NCBI GenBank assembly: GCA_011009095.1
Contig: VTPC01000956.1
Span: forward strand, 62,001-126,000
DNA length: 64,000 nucleotides
Source of the DNA: Ignelater luminosus
Lineage: Eukaryota; Arthropoda; Insecta; Coleoptera; Elateridae
Direction: 5' to 3'
In this document: piece by piece, positions 48,301 to 58,637 of the stretch
Position numbering within the stretch: the first letter of the stretch is position 1
How the letters are laid out: each line of letters begins with the position of its first letter
The notes under the pieces: model-generated
Told to the model about the DNA's origin: nothing
Databases searched by the model: none
Seen by the model: the letters and a program-made list of their open reading frames with translations, nothing else
Program-made: the position numbers and the translations under genes

Positions 48301-51300
48301 CAATTGTATCATCCCTAATATGTAGTATCGCTAGCTAAAGTCCTTACTAAAAATAAATTTAATAATTTGCATACTAGATATATTTTACAAATTAAAAAAT
48401 ATGAATATTGTAAGAAATTTAACAAAAGATAAAAAATATTGTAACTTTAATAATAATAAATGTAGCTCAAAAATACAATGTTTTAATATTAGCTGTTTGA
48501 TTATTCATATTTGGCTGTTCTTCATCCACAAGTGTAAAAATAGTTCTTACAATCTTTGATTGTCAACAGGACATAAATTACCAAAAGAAGAGCATTCACC
48601 TATCATAAAACTGAGACGACCCTTTCGGGCGAGTTGCAGTTAGGGGTGCACCAATTTCTTGCACTAAATGTACCTCTCACCGACAGCAATGAGTTCTTTA
48701 TTTAAAGGTAGGTCTATTTACTGCATAGTGCGCTATCTTGTTTTGAACTTTCGCGGTGCTTCCACACCAAAATAATTTTTCCATGCATTACGCTCTTAAA
48801 ACTATTTCCAACTTTTATATATTATGTATAATAATTGAAATGATTTAAACTACTTCTGTGTCTGTTTATGACTGTTTAGTTGTTTGTACACAAATACTAA
48901 TTTAGCAGCCTTATCAGTCCCAAGGCGATTCCTAACTATTGAGTGTATAAAATCGAATGTAGAAAAGATTTGTTCAGCACTGGCTTATGCCAAACTCATT
49001 TTATATGCTGATGGTAAGTTGCTATCACTGCTAGTGATATTCACAACTTACTTATAAGTTATTTTGTTTGTTTGGTAGCCACTTCGGTTCATTGATTTTT
49101 TTTTAAAAACAATTAATTTAAATTGCTTGATTTAAATCATCGAAACCTTAATCACAAATACCTCATTTCGTTTCCATAGGTTACTTGATAAAAAAACTTT
49201 TTATACACACACAGTATTAATGTAATAAAACCAATTTTTTCCATGACCAATGTTGAAGATGTCATAGAAACAAACAGAGATGCCTACTGTTTACTCATTG
49301 GCATGGTGAATCGTGCAAAAAAGTTTTCGTGCACGATTTGCCTTGGCAACACGTGCGAAATGAGAAAATCAGCCTACTATACCGAATAAAACAGCTAATA
49401 TTTTGTTACTGTGTTAAATAAATTATTGTTTGTCGAAGAAAAAACATAGTATGCAACTCGCAAGAATTGGTTCATTTTTGCATTAATATACATATATAAA
49501 CATGCAAAAATGAGCTTCATTCTATGTTTGTTACATAATAAACTATTAATCAGGATGCTCTTAAAAATAATAAAGATAATTAATTTATTACCTGAACTAG
49601 AACTATCGCTTGATTCATCGTCACTACTACTTGAATTAGATTCTTCAACATTTTGAACATTTGATAATTTTGGTAAAGACTTCAAATGTTCTCTCAATTC
49701 ATCGGTAAGACCTCCTAAACCAATAGAGGTAAAGAAATTAATAGCAAATCTTGTATTTTTTGGATTATCTCTTGGAAAGAGTCCATTAAAGTGACTTTGT
49801 AATGTTGCATCTTTAAGACGCAAATTTAACTTTTCGAGACCCATATATTCTGCTAATTCCAAAAACAGAATTTTTATGAATATTCTACTGGAACTCGTTG
49901 TATCTTCTTCGTTTAAATTCATGATTTCCAAAACTTCCCAACTGATTGCATCAGTAAACAGCAAATGTGCAAAAAACTTGCTTACATTTCTCAAACGATT
50001 GGTATCTAATCGATGAGTTGTTGCATAAGTATCTTTAAAGATCTGTTCAAAAGGAGTCACATATACCTTGTTTATTTGACAGAAACGTTGAGCTAACAGA
50101 CCATAAAATTTTTCATATGTACGTTGTTCTGCACAGCAATCCAGAAACATGTGACATAATTCAATTTCTTGGCCAGGCTTCAGTTCCATTTTCATTAATT
50201 TATGTGCACATTCCTCAAAGTCCAAACTGGATTGTATAGTTAAGTAAATTGTACGACGTAGAGTAATTAAGTTAGTCTCTGTGTTATCAATAATCACTGA
50301 AGACTCTTTATCTTCTTGCTCTTCATCTTCATCTTCTTCCTCTTCCTCAGAACCTTCCGACCCTGATTCTGAACCACTGGGATCACTTTCTAATAACTCC
50401 TTACTTAACATTTTATACTTTCCTTCGTTCTCTTCATAATTATCGTCAAATTTAAAAACGTTTAGAATATCTTCCCCATTTTTTGGTTCAACTTCATCTA
50501 ATGTAATTAAATGCGTAAACTGGTCCTCTTCTTCGATTAAATCAAGATCCTCAATTATAGCTGCATGATCTTTAAATCCATCTTTACGTATTTGAAACAT
50601 AACTTCAATCATATATTGAATTCGTTTTTCTAATTGGCCTTCGTGTAAAATATTTCGCAGCATTTCAAAAATTGCACTTATACCTTTATTGGAAACTTCC
50701 GTTAATTTCTGACCACATTCTTTTAAGAAAGAGATCGCAACCTCAACTGAATCATCTGTTGGTGATTCAACTAGAAGTGTTAAGATTTCAAGTGCCAGAA
50801 TCTCATGTGCCACTCTTTGATTAACCAAATGGGCAATAAATGATGCAGCAGTAATACAAGTGGGTTTATTATTTTGTTTGAATCCCCTTTTAAATTGTAA
50901 AACTAATCTCCTAAGCAATAATTCACCAATATTAGGAAATTTTGAATTTATTACTGCTATAAGTGCTGCATAAACATGTGTAAATGTAGGAGATGCAGCT
51001 TGCGCTTGAATGATAGATTTACAGAACAAACCACGACCACGAACAATATTTTCTTGTAATAACTCACGTGCTATTATACCAATATTTGATGTGTTCACTT
51101 TGTTAATGCAACCATGTATGGATTTCTTTAATGCTTCCCATGCTATTCTTTGATATGCAGCGGATGATTTGTCTGTAATTTCTGCTTGCATCATACGTAA
51201 TTTTGCAGGAGGAATATATGCTCCGCCAGTTTTAGAGGTAAGTAAATCGATGGTTTTACGTTGCCTCTGCGGTGGTTTTGCTTCTTCCACTTTCTCATTT

Positions 51301-51701
51301 TCGTTATTTTTTTCTTTCTCAGCAGTATCATAATATCTTGCACCTACTTGTGGAGGTGTATCATCTCTTTTAGGATATTTATTCCAATACTGATCACTGT
51401 TTTTCTTTGTTTTTTCGGTATCTTCACCATAATATCGAGGATATTCGTATTCTTCGTTTGGTTCATTCCTTTCATGTCTAGATCGTTTCTTGTGGCTTCT
51501 ATGCCTCGATCTTGATCCGGATCTGCTTCTATCCTTACGTTTTTTACGATCTGGTGAACTTTCACGATCCCTATTTCTTTGTTTGGTGCTCTCATCCTTT
51601 TTGGATTTTAATTTCTTTTTAGGTTCTGGTGATTCCGAATCTCCTGTACGTTTGGTTTGTTTATCATCTAAAGAACTAGTGCTATCCCTACTGTGGCCCA
51701 T
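39375..51701 (-). CDS. CWC22: CWC22 spliceosome/EJC-loading factor (nucampholin), two coding exons
   Basis: A spliceosomal protein that escorts eIF4A3 into the spliceosome for exon junction complex assembly. Exon 1 is 51701-49592 (703 codons plus one base, donor TCAG|GTAATA). Exon 2 is 39808-39375 (acceptor CTATTTCAG) and joins in phase to encode 143 more residues, about 847 aa in total, close to the vertebrate length of about 900. Domains: a K/R/S-rich N-terminus (1-150), YIPPAKLR (162-169), a MIF4G domain at about 186-372, an acidic stretch (DLIEEEDQF, then a long Glu/Asp run at 452-464), and an MA3 domain at about 478-595. A Ser-rich segment follows, then an RS/RE-rich tail in exon 2. The intron between body and tail is 9.8 kb and contains several mobile elements. 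If the intron were retained, the frame would run about 65 residues and stop at 49395, giving a tail-less protein. Confidence 0.95.
39809..41547. other. CWC22 intron, mostly unrecognised
   Basis: AT-rich intronic sequence. A minus-strand open stretch at 40979-41191 has protein-like character ([15 protein letters not shown]) but no family I can name; it is discussed in the findings. Confidence 0.45.
41548..42299 (+). mobile_element. internally deleted mariner with intact TIRs
   Basis: The ends CGAGGTAGACGGCCATTAAT and ATTAATGGCGCCCATCTCG are inverted and flanked by TA (41546-41547, 42300-42301). The 752-bp body keeps two transposase scraps on the plus strand: VTGDET followed by VLFYDS near 41768, and LLHDNASIH near 41937 followed by a C-terminal part ending at about 42232. 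The N-terminal half is missing and several stops interrupt the rest. It is non-autonomous and resembles the lineage of the element at 30113 more than that at 3862. Confidence 0.88.
42302..44075. other. CWC22 intron, low complexity
   Basis: AT-rich sequence with an (AATC)n microsatellite at about 42391-42416. The stretch at 43590-43680 is less AT-rich than its surroundings and could be a repeat fragment, but I cannot identify it. Confidence 0.45.
42391..42416. repeat. (AATC)n microsatellite
   Basis: Six consecutive ATCA/AATC units in the CWC22 intron. Confidence 0.8.
44076..44188. repeat. small inverted repeat, about 26-bp arms
   Basis: ATTTTAAAACTTTTCACCTT plus ACGAAAA (44078-44104) faces TTTTCGTAAGTGAAAAGTTC plus TAAAAT (44160-44185), an imperfect reverse complement. 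The roughly 110-bp unit has no coding content. It lies about 430 bp beyond the 3' limit of the Mutator-type element, so it could be part of that element's end, but this is unproven. Confidence 0.55.
44618..47640 (-). pseudogene. Mutator-type element gene: Mutator-like domain plus YqaJ nuclease, decayed
   Basis: Reading leftward from 47640, the first block reads [10 protein letters not shown], then FKVACRNC, then [12 protein letters not shown]. This matches the arrangement of the Mutator-like transposase domain found in many insect proteins. It continues through IADGA near 47115 and [20 protein letters not shown] (about 46890-46950) to VGDGDSSV. A mariner (45776-46676) interrupts it. Left of that, [14 protein letters not shown] continues the protein. 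A YqaJ/lambda-exonuclease-like domain lies at 45226-44903, with [29 protein letters not shown] (nuclease core D..E.K) and, in another frame, NHQVQGQL near 44830. The end is near 44618. Stops and frameshifts occur throughout. Family names are from recall of motif order, not a search. Confidence 0.7.
45776..46676 (-). mobile_element. internally deleted mariner inserted in the Mutator-type element
   Basis: The inverted ends are GGTTGTGTAATAAATAATGT / ACATTACTTTTTACACAACC. The right flank is TA (46677-46678); the left flank is CA, probably a mutated TA. At 901 bp it is shorter than a full mariner. On the minus strand the N-terminal part is recognisable ([20 protein letters not shown], then LPHEL), followed directly by [26 protein letters not shown] and the C-terminus to 45804. 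The middle, including the first catalytic D, is missing. The DNA-binding half resembles mellifera/capitata-type mariners, making this a third mariner lineage in the window. Confidence 0.88.
48120..48325. repeat. possible hAT terminal region
   Basis: The segment ends TCATCCCTA and carries clustered short repeats of GGAGTC, CCGAAC and GATCCG in both orientations, as in subterminal regions of hAT elements. It is much less AT-rich than its surroundings. The opposite end was not identified. Confidence 0.4.
48861..48992 (-). pseudogene. hAT transposase C-terminal fragment
   Basis: On the minus strand one frame reads [20 protein letters not shown] followed by [11 protein letters not shown], the conserved end of the hAT dimerisation domain (S.ER.FST...I....RNRL...A.KLV.I). 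About 44 residues are readable and the rest of the gene is absent. Confidence 0.7.
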
Positions 51702-53566
51702 CGTAATGCTTTTAGTATTTCACTTAAAATTAGATAAAATTCACTTTTCGTATAATCACTAAAAGTAAACTATTTATTTAACCGAAGAGATAATATGAGT
51801 TGTAAAAACTGTGCGCAATGTATTAAATTACTATTTATAATAACCACGTTAATTACCAACAACAAACGCGTAAAAATGGAAATCAATGGAAATGACAGAT
51901 GACATTTGATGTTACCAGGTTGTGCAACTAGCACGACTACAGATTTACACCATAAAGACTTCAAATAACCCTAGAGAATTTGACTTTTTTTCCACCTATA
52001 CCACGTTCCTCTCAAAATTCTGCACTTGTGTTTTGGTCCTCTAGTGATAAGTTGATAACAGTTGGTTCTCACCAATCGACAGTGATATTTGTCAAAAAAA
52101 GTTGCGGAATCAGTTGGATCACTCGGCAGCGGTTCTTTGATCTTGCGTGTTCCAAAGCCAGTTGATTGTGAAACAAAGTACAGACACCAAACAATCGTAA
52201 ATTGAGCTAAATAACGATCTTTTCTCCGCTAGAGGTGCTGTTGTTCACACCAAATTTGACAAGTTTAAATGTCAGTTTATAATTTTGAGGTTATTAGAAT
52301 TTAAATATTAGGAAAAAGTGGGATGATAAATTGTGGTATTAACCGATGACGTGCAGTTAATAATTATACGCAACCAGTGGTTCGTCTAACTTCAAACATA
52401 CGCTTATCTCGAATTTATTTTAGGTTATGCCTCCTGTCATGATGCAAAGTTGACAATTTTCATAGTAAGGATTTGATTACTCACCTTTAGTATAATCTTA
52501 GCAGTTTTTATCATTTCTAATAGCCAAACACAAATAATTTATTAAATTATTCTTCTTTTGTTGTTTTACCCCTAGTTGCATAAAGCATTCTTAACTGTGT
52601 TGCCAATTCAAATAAGTAATTATCCAACCAGAAGTAGTAGAATTCAGAATCTTCCAATTAGATCACTAGATTTTAAAGTAAACATCACATTAGCTAATAA
52701 TGACTAACAGATATTTGTCTAAAAACAAGAATCCAAAGTGATATTTTTGTGGATATTAGCAGACAAGGTGAGGAGCTAAGTCCGTACTCCCAGGATGTTG
52801 GCAAAATCACTTTGGTCCAAATTAAGCACAATAGGCTGATTTCTACTTTTTTTGTTGAATTTAAATATTCTTTAATTACCGTGGCAACCTATTTTGTCCT
52901 TTTCCTTCTTAAGATCAGATAAGGCTATACTTATTTAAATCTTTAAAGAAACTTCATTAGTTAGTGAAAGAGTAAAGACTAGGACAATATCTTTTGGTAA
53001 ATCTACTTCTACAGTTATAAACTGAATATAAATTTGATAAAATACTGAAAATTTATAATTTTGCATAGTATATTTGAACTGTCTGTTACGATTGCTTAGA
53101 AATGAATTTACAATAAAATAAAATTAGTTTGTATAGCAGTTTTCATAACTAGTGTTCGAAAGTAGCATATATCATGCAAGTGTAAAGATTTACGAACGAG
53201 GCGCTAGCCGAGTTCGGAAATTCACATGAGCTACAATATAGCACTTACAAACGAGTTATGAATACTATTTTTTAGACGACCCCAACATTATGCCCAAATC
53301 TTTTCAAAATTGTTTCCTGTTACAATATTTTCATATCATTACTGTGTTGATAATCTCAACTTTCATAGGTTATCATGAGTAGGCTGCTGCAGTTGATCCG
53401 ACAACCCTCACAGGAGGTTGTCTAAAAAAATATTAGCAATCCCTAATGATTTTAGGGACTTGCAATTGAATAACTATTTTAAGGCCACATTTTGTACTAA
53501 ATCTAGCATCATGTCATATGGCGTTTAGAGACTGTAAACAGTTACATAAACAACTATTTTAGAAGT
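51702..53566. other. CWC22 upstream region, no other gene seen
   Basis: This holds the CWC22 5' UTR and promoter at its left end. Open stretches here (for example 51980-52165) have no recognisable domain. A sequence at 52100-52145 that superficially resembles 5.8S rRNA was rejected. Confidence 0.45.
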
Positions 53567-53863
53567 AGGTTTACCTAGTGTGCCTTGATACTGTTTTATT
53601 AAATGTCATTTTTTTTTAATGGGTAGAGTGTGGACACACTTGTCAAAGAGAGACAAAAATATACGTTAGTTCTCTATTCGCACCGCAAGTGTAAAGGATA
53701 GAATAAGAATTCTGTTAAAATTTTTCTTCTTTCCTTTACACCCACAGTGTGAGCAGAAAGCTAACTTATATTTTTGTCTCTCTTGTTTGACAAGCGTGTC
53801 CACACTCTCCCATTAGAAAAATGACATTTAATAAAACAATATCAAGGCACACTATGTTTACCC
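53567..53863. repeat. foldback element, about 130-bp arms
   Basis: The left arm 53567-53697 and right arm 53731-53863 are imperfect reverse complements. Shared blocks include GTGTGCCTTGATA, TTTTATTAAATGTCATTTTT, AGAGTGTGGACAC and GACAAAAATATA. The loop is about 33 bp. No coding content. Confidence 0.85.
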
Positions 53864-54310
53864 AAAAAAACAACTAGGTTGGTACTTTTGATGTTTTTTT
53901 TAAAGAAGCAAAAAGCACTTCATTTAAACTTCATATATCACATTATTAACTTCAATTTGAATTTTAAGTTTGCACTAGTGATGGACATAATCAAATGATT
54001 TTTAATAATTGAGATTTAAGTTATAAATCAATAAAGTTATTGTAGTAAATTCAACTTCACATATTTTTCTTTGAAGTAACATATGTAACCCCTACATCTT
54101 TTTAAAAGAGACAATAAAACTAATAATTGTGTGGAACATTTTAATGAAGATTATACACTTATAAAAATTACATTAATTAATATAAGAAGATACTTTAAAT
54201 CCACATGGCCCAGACAGTTTGTAGTTGGAAATGTGGGATCTACAGAAAATAAGATATTCTAAATAACTTCCTTTAAATATTACTAATAAAACTATCTTAC
54301 CTAAAGATGT
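53864..54310. other. intergenic, RpL41 3' side
   Basis: AT-rich sequence between the foldback and the RpL41 stop codon. It probably includes the RpL41 3' UTR. Nothing else recognised. Confidence 0.45.
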
Positions 54311-54915
54311 CTACTTAGACCTCGCACGCATCTTCCTGCGTTTACGCTTTAGCCTGCGCATTCTCTTCTTCCTCCACTGCAAACAATAACTATATATTAG
54401 AACCCAATATATAAGCAATAAAGCAGTATTATACATACAACTGAAACTACAAATTCAAAATGAAGCAATTAAGAGCACTATTATTATTGAATGTGCTGAG
54501 GAAATGTACAAAAAGTATATTTGCAAAAAGTTGTCCAAGGGGATCTTATTGTACTATATTTATACTTTTAATCGGTAATCGTACTGTTAAATTATCCCTA
54601 ACAAAGTTTAATTACTCTAATAAACTTTGCCAAGTTAAGCAACAAGCAAGTATAATTAAGGTTATGTTACTACTTTAAAAAGATTATTTTATACTATAAG
54701 TGGTAATAATTATGCGATAAATTGAAAAGCAATTCTTTCGCAAACAATACAATATTATAACACTGTAAAGTAAAGCATTAATCCAATGCTTTCGGTGAAA
54801 TTTCAGTGACATGCATTAAAAAAATACTTCATGGGAAATTAAATTCTGGTTAATGAAAACTACAGATATTTTTAAAATTACTATTAAAGATATAAAAACT
54901 CACCTTAGCTCTCAT
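54311..54915 (-). CDS. RpL41: ribosomal protein L41 (eL41), 25 aa, two exons
   Basis: The smallest ribosomal protein of the eukaryotic large subunit; its single helix sits at the interface between the subunits. Exon 1 (54915-54904) encodes only MRAK, then the consensus donor GTGAGT. Exon 2 (54376-54311) follows the acceptor TTTGCAG and encodes WRKKRMRRLKRKRRKMRARS plus K and TAG. Total 25 residues, as in nearly all animals, with 17 Arg/Lys. The protein is almost invariant across eukaryotes, so identification is secure despite its size. Both exons are far too short for ordinary ORF calling. The intron is 527 bp. A short pyrimidine tract (ATCCTTCC) about 17-24 bp upstream of the ATG could be a TOP-like motif, but the transcription start is unknown. 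Confidence 0.97.
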
Positions 54916-55374
54916 TTTATTACCACTTTATTGGAAGGATGACCTCCCAATTCAGCAGATTTTATCGAAATAACGAAGATTTTATTTTGTGCACCAGCAC
55001 AACGAAGTAACCAACCGCAAAGAGTTGAACGAGCGGAAATACGTCATGAGGAAGACACTGGGCACGTTCAGCCGGTTCCAGTGTGGTACAAGGCTGCGTT
55101 CAGAAATTGCGAGCTTGATGTGGGTGTGCACGTCCAAGGCGTTTAGAAATAAAAAATTCATTTCCAGGACGTTCTGTAATAATAATAACCGCTCAGAAAT
55201 TCAGTTGAGTATCTTGAGTACACGCTGGCGTGCACTAAGCATATCACTCCTTACTGGTGTGCTTGGTATGTAAAGAGAGCACGTGATGTGCATGTCAACA
55301 ATTCATATCAAAGAGTTGCATTCTTTTATATCGCCATGCATCTACTCCCAACACTATATTTTGATTTTGCTATT
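54916..55374. other. RpL41 5' flank
   Basis: Should contain the RpL41 5' UTR and promoter. The sequence at 55000-55150 is more GC-rich than its surroundings, which would fit a housekeeping promoter. No other gene is visible. Confidence 0.45.
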
Positions 55375-55556
55375 AAACGTGTTTACACAAGCGAATTATT
55401 TTCGGTTGTTTTGATGTAGTTATCAATTTTCGGTACAAATTCCATCCCGCGGAATCATCATACGGTCGTCTACTAGTGGAGTTCGTACGAAAAATTGATA
55501 ACTAACATCAAAACAAGTAAAACAACCGAAAATAATTCGCTTATGTAAACACGTTT
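55375..55556. repeat. foldback element, about 60-bp arms
   Basis: AAACGTGTTTACACAAGCGA at 55375 faces its complement ending at 55556. The arms also share ATTATTTTCGGTTGTTTT, GATG and TTATCAATTTTCG, with a short insertion in the right arm. The central 50 bp includes a GC-rich CATCCCGCGG. It lies within about 0.5 kb of the RpL41 start. Confidence 0.8.
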
Positions 55557-58402
55557 TAGATCTGCCGCCGCAAGTGTAGTGCCGCGCGGTAAAAAACCGC
55601 TTGTCTGAAAGCATCCTAAATTTAGCAAAAAAATGCGGAGAATTCTGTTTATTTGCAAAGTGGACACGTTGTCGACATTATTGACATTCTTAACGTCAAC
55701 AGTCAATTGTTGACACGAGAATGTCAACAATTTATTGTTTATTGTTGATCTTGACGGCCATCTTGGGATTTATACATGAAACGCGTTGAGGAAAGTTTAA
55801 CACACCTGGCGCGACACATCATTGGAATCCACTCACCAGGTGAATAAACATAAACGTCTATAAAGACTATAAAGACAACAACTTATACCTAACCTCAAAT
55901 ATAAACGGCAGCAGAGTCCGAAAGCGCTTTTTAAAACGCTGCGTGAATGCCGGTAGCAAGCGAATCATAGATAGTTTGCTGTCAACAGTTCAGGAACTTC
56001 ATGATTTAAGTGCTGCAACTTGTTAACTGCTCTTAAACACAAGTATATAGTTATCAATATAGTCATTCAGGAACAAGCAAATGATTACTAGCAGCGCATA
56101 TAATACTTCACCAAATTAACCAATTTCATAAAAAATATGTAGTGTCCTGTAGTAGCAAAAATGCTGAACTAAATTCTAAAAGCATTTTTGGGTTTATTTA
56201 CATTGTTAACTGCGTATTTCAAGAATTATACGCCGTTACTTAAATTCAATATTTGTATATTGTTAATTCTTTGTTTTCTTTTGGTGTAGTTTTAAGTTTT
56301 GAATTCGCATAAAATTCTTTGCTGGCATTTACAATTGCTTTAGATGCTGGAGCTATATTTAAATTAAATAAATATTTCTTTTTTATTTTTGGAATGGAAT
56401 TTACACAAGTCTGACAGGCACAAGGTGCCTTATCCAAGTGTCAAAAACAACTGATCTTAAAGTGTGCAAATATTATTTTAAATCGTCCATAGCTTCTTTC
56501 ATTCCTACCAAATGTTGAATCATGATTTGTCTGAACATAGCTCATGTTTACTAATTATAAATGAATGTTTACATGCTAACTAATTTATAGGTTATGTAGA
56601 TACAATCCAAATGTTCCTGTTTACCAATTATAAACTTTTCATGACTCAAAGGGGAAAGAGGATTGCACATGATTCATACATAATTTGTTCATCTTAAACA
56701 CAATTCAAAATTGTGAACAAACATTTACATTATTAATCATGATCACTTAATTAGTAAACAGTGGCAGAAACAACAGCAGCTTATAAGTGGTAATAGTATG
56801 GATATTTTAGTGGGAATTTTTAAAATAAAAAACTTATTACAGGTTAAATTTTATTTAAAAAGTGTATCCATATATTTTACTACTACAAATTACATCAGAA
56901 AGCAAATGAAAACTTTGTAAGAATAATAGAATTATAACTTATCAGTTTAATAACGTAAACAGCAATACAAAAATATAATGTGCTACTAATAATCAAACCA
57001 AAGATAATAAGAGTAATAATACAGAATGAGGTATAAATGTAAAGATGGAATATTAATCGAATAAATATAGAGAGAAGGTATTAAACTAATTCAGAATTGT
57101 ATATTATAGCATATTCTTTCAAAATAACAATAAAAAATAATTATTGCTTCAAAAAACCATAATAAAAAAAATGTCAGACCTGATTAAAAATAAAACTACT
57201 AATAAAACTTCATTTTCTCACAGCCCACACTAAACGTTAAATGTACGATCAAAGATAAATCAACACCAATTACACCATACAAATTAACCATGTAACAAAT
57301 GCCCAAGAGCTTAATAAAGGAAAATCGTTAAAATTTGCCAATACTTTCTGCTAATACTAAAGAAATTTATTATAAAATATCATTGTCAAAATCAGAAGTG
57401 GCAAGCAAATAAAGGAACGATTTTTCTTCATTTTATATTTTTGTACTAATAAAGCAATTTAATATTAATATAACTAACATGCAACACGAACATACAATTT
57501 AACTAGAGTAATACAACACATAATAACCTCTTTTTTTGCAATTGCAATTTTTGCAGCATAATAATAATATAAATTAAACATCATTTAGTTAACAACTTCC
57601 TTTCTTTAACATTTTTCTTTTAATTATACTAGTGTAAGTGCTGAATTGAATTTATTCTTCCATTTTTCTTATTTTAATCTGGCAAAAGCAAATTTCTTAT
57701 GAATATAATTCTATTTATAATATAAAATGTAGCTTAAAGTACTTTACCTTAATGCTAAATTGACTAAGTATTACAATTAATTGCATCATTTATATCTTAT
57801 AAAAATGATTTTGTCACTACTCATCGGCACTATTCGAGTTATATGTATATTAACAGAAGAGGATTTAAAAACACCACATTTGATGAATGTCAGGAACATC
57901 ACCATCTTCATTTAATACAACCATTTTTGTATACAAACACATAAAATAATACAGCTAGAAAAGATTGAGCTTAAAATGTTATTTTATGGTACCCAAGTAT
58001 CATGAAGAAATTTGGTTCGAGTCAAGTTGATCTAAGAAGAAACTACACAAAATCTATAAAATTTAGAATATAATAGGGCAGTTAAGGATTAAAATTGAAT
58101 TGATTTATATCAATTTTATATTACAACTAATCAACTAGACATAAACTTGTTAAATATTATGGTTTCTTAAAACCAAATCACTTTTTCTTGGTTCAATCTC
58201 TACACTACAAAAATATAATACAAGGTACGTTTGTGTTTTACAAATAGAATATTATAATACTTTTTATATTATTTCGAAAACATATCAAATATGTTTGTCT
58301 AGTTAAGTAGTTGAAAACTTGTTTAAATCATTCTAATATACATAATACATAGAACATAAAATAAATTAAGAAAGACATTGATATATTATAATATGGCTAA
58401 TT
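55557..58402. other. intergenic / 3' flank of the right-hand gene
   Basis: Several TTGACA/TGTCAA repeats cluster at 55670-55735. The rest is AT-rich. An open stretch at 56246-56437 (minus) was considered and rejected as a gene. The right end probably contains the long 3' UTR of the gene whose last exon is at 58403-58637. Confidence 0.45.
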
Positions 58403-58637
58403 TTATGCAATGCTTGACGAGTGCGATGCACCACTAATGGCACTAAATAGGGCCATGCTATTCCTTTTAAAACTTCCTGTCTCTTCATGCGGCCATAATG
58501 ATTCACCAAATAAAGTTGAAAGTGATGAGCAAAGCTTCTTGTAGTTTTGCCTCAACACTTCTTGATACTCTTGTTGATCGCTAGCTATTAATTTACTATT
58601 TATTTGTAGGGCTGAATAGCAAATTTTTACAAATTCC
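58403..58637 (-). CDS. last coding exon of an unrecognised gene
   Basis: A 77-residue C-terminal exon. It begins after a strong acceptor (polypyrimidine run then CTAG at 58638) in phase 2 and ends in TAA at 58403. The sequence has real protein character: an amphipathic helical part (KICYSALQIN, YQEVLRQNYKKLC) followed by LFGESLWPHEETG and a Ser/Ala-rich end (SAISGASHSSSIA). I do not recognise the family. The gene runs leftward, so the preceding exons must lie to the right of 58640, possibly beyond the window, and any 3' UTR lies to the left. Confidence 0.6.

Larger units (their letters stand above)
47641..49591. other. CWC22 intron with hAT fragments
   Basis: No host exon is seen between the Mutator-type element and the CWC22 exon 1 donor. 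A hAT transposase scrap lies at 48861-48992 and a likely hAT terminal region at about 48120-48325. Confidence 0.5.

Noticed and set aside
49395..49591. C-terminal 65 codons contiguous with CWC22 exon 1
   Set aside because: Hydrophobic, unlike the CWC22 tail, and lies past a good GT donor that joins in phase to the RS-rich exon at 39808; treated as intron.
52095..52150. Sequence reading GGATCACTCGGC, resembling the start of 5.8S rRNA
   Set aside because: Only about 12 bases match; the following conserved 5.8S segment (the GATGAAGAACG region) is absent and there is no flanking rDNA.
56246..56437. Minus-strand open frame of 63 codons with CACQTC motif
   Set aside because: No ATG start, an in-frame TGA just upstream and no AG acceptor between, so it cannot be joined to another exon.
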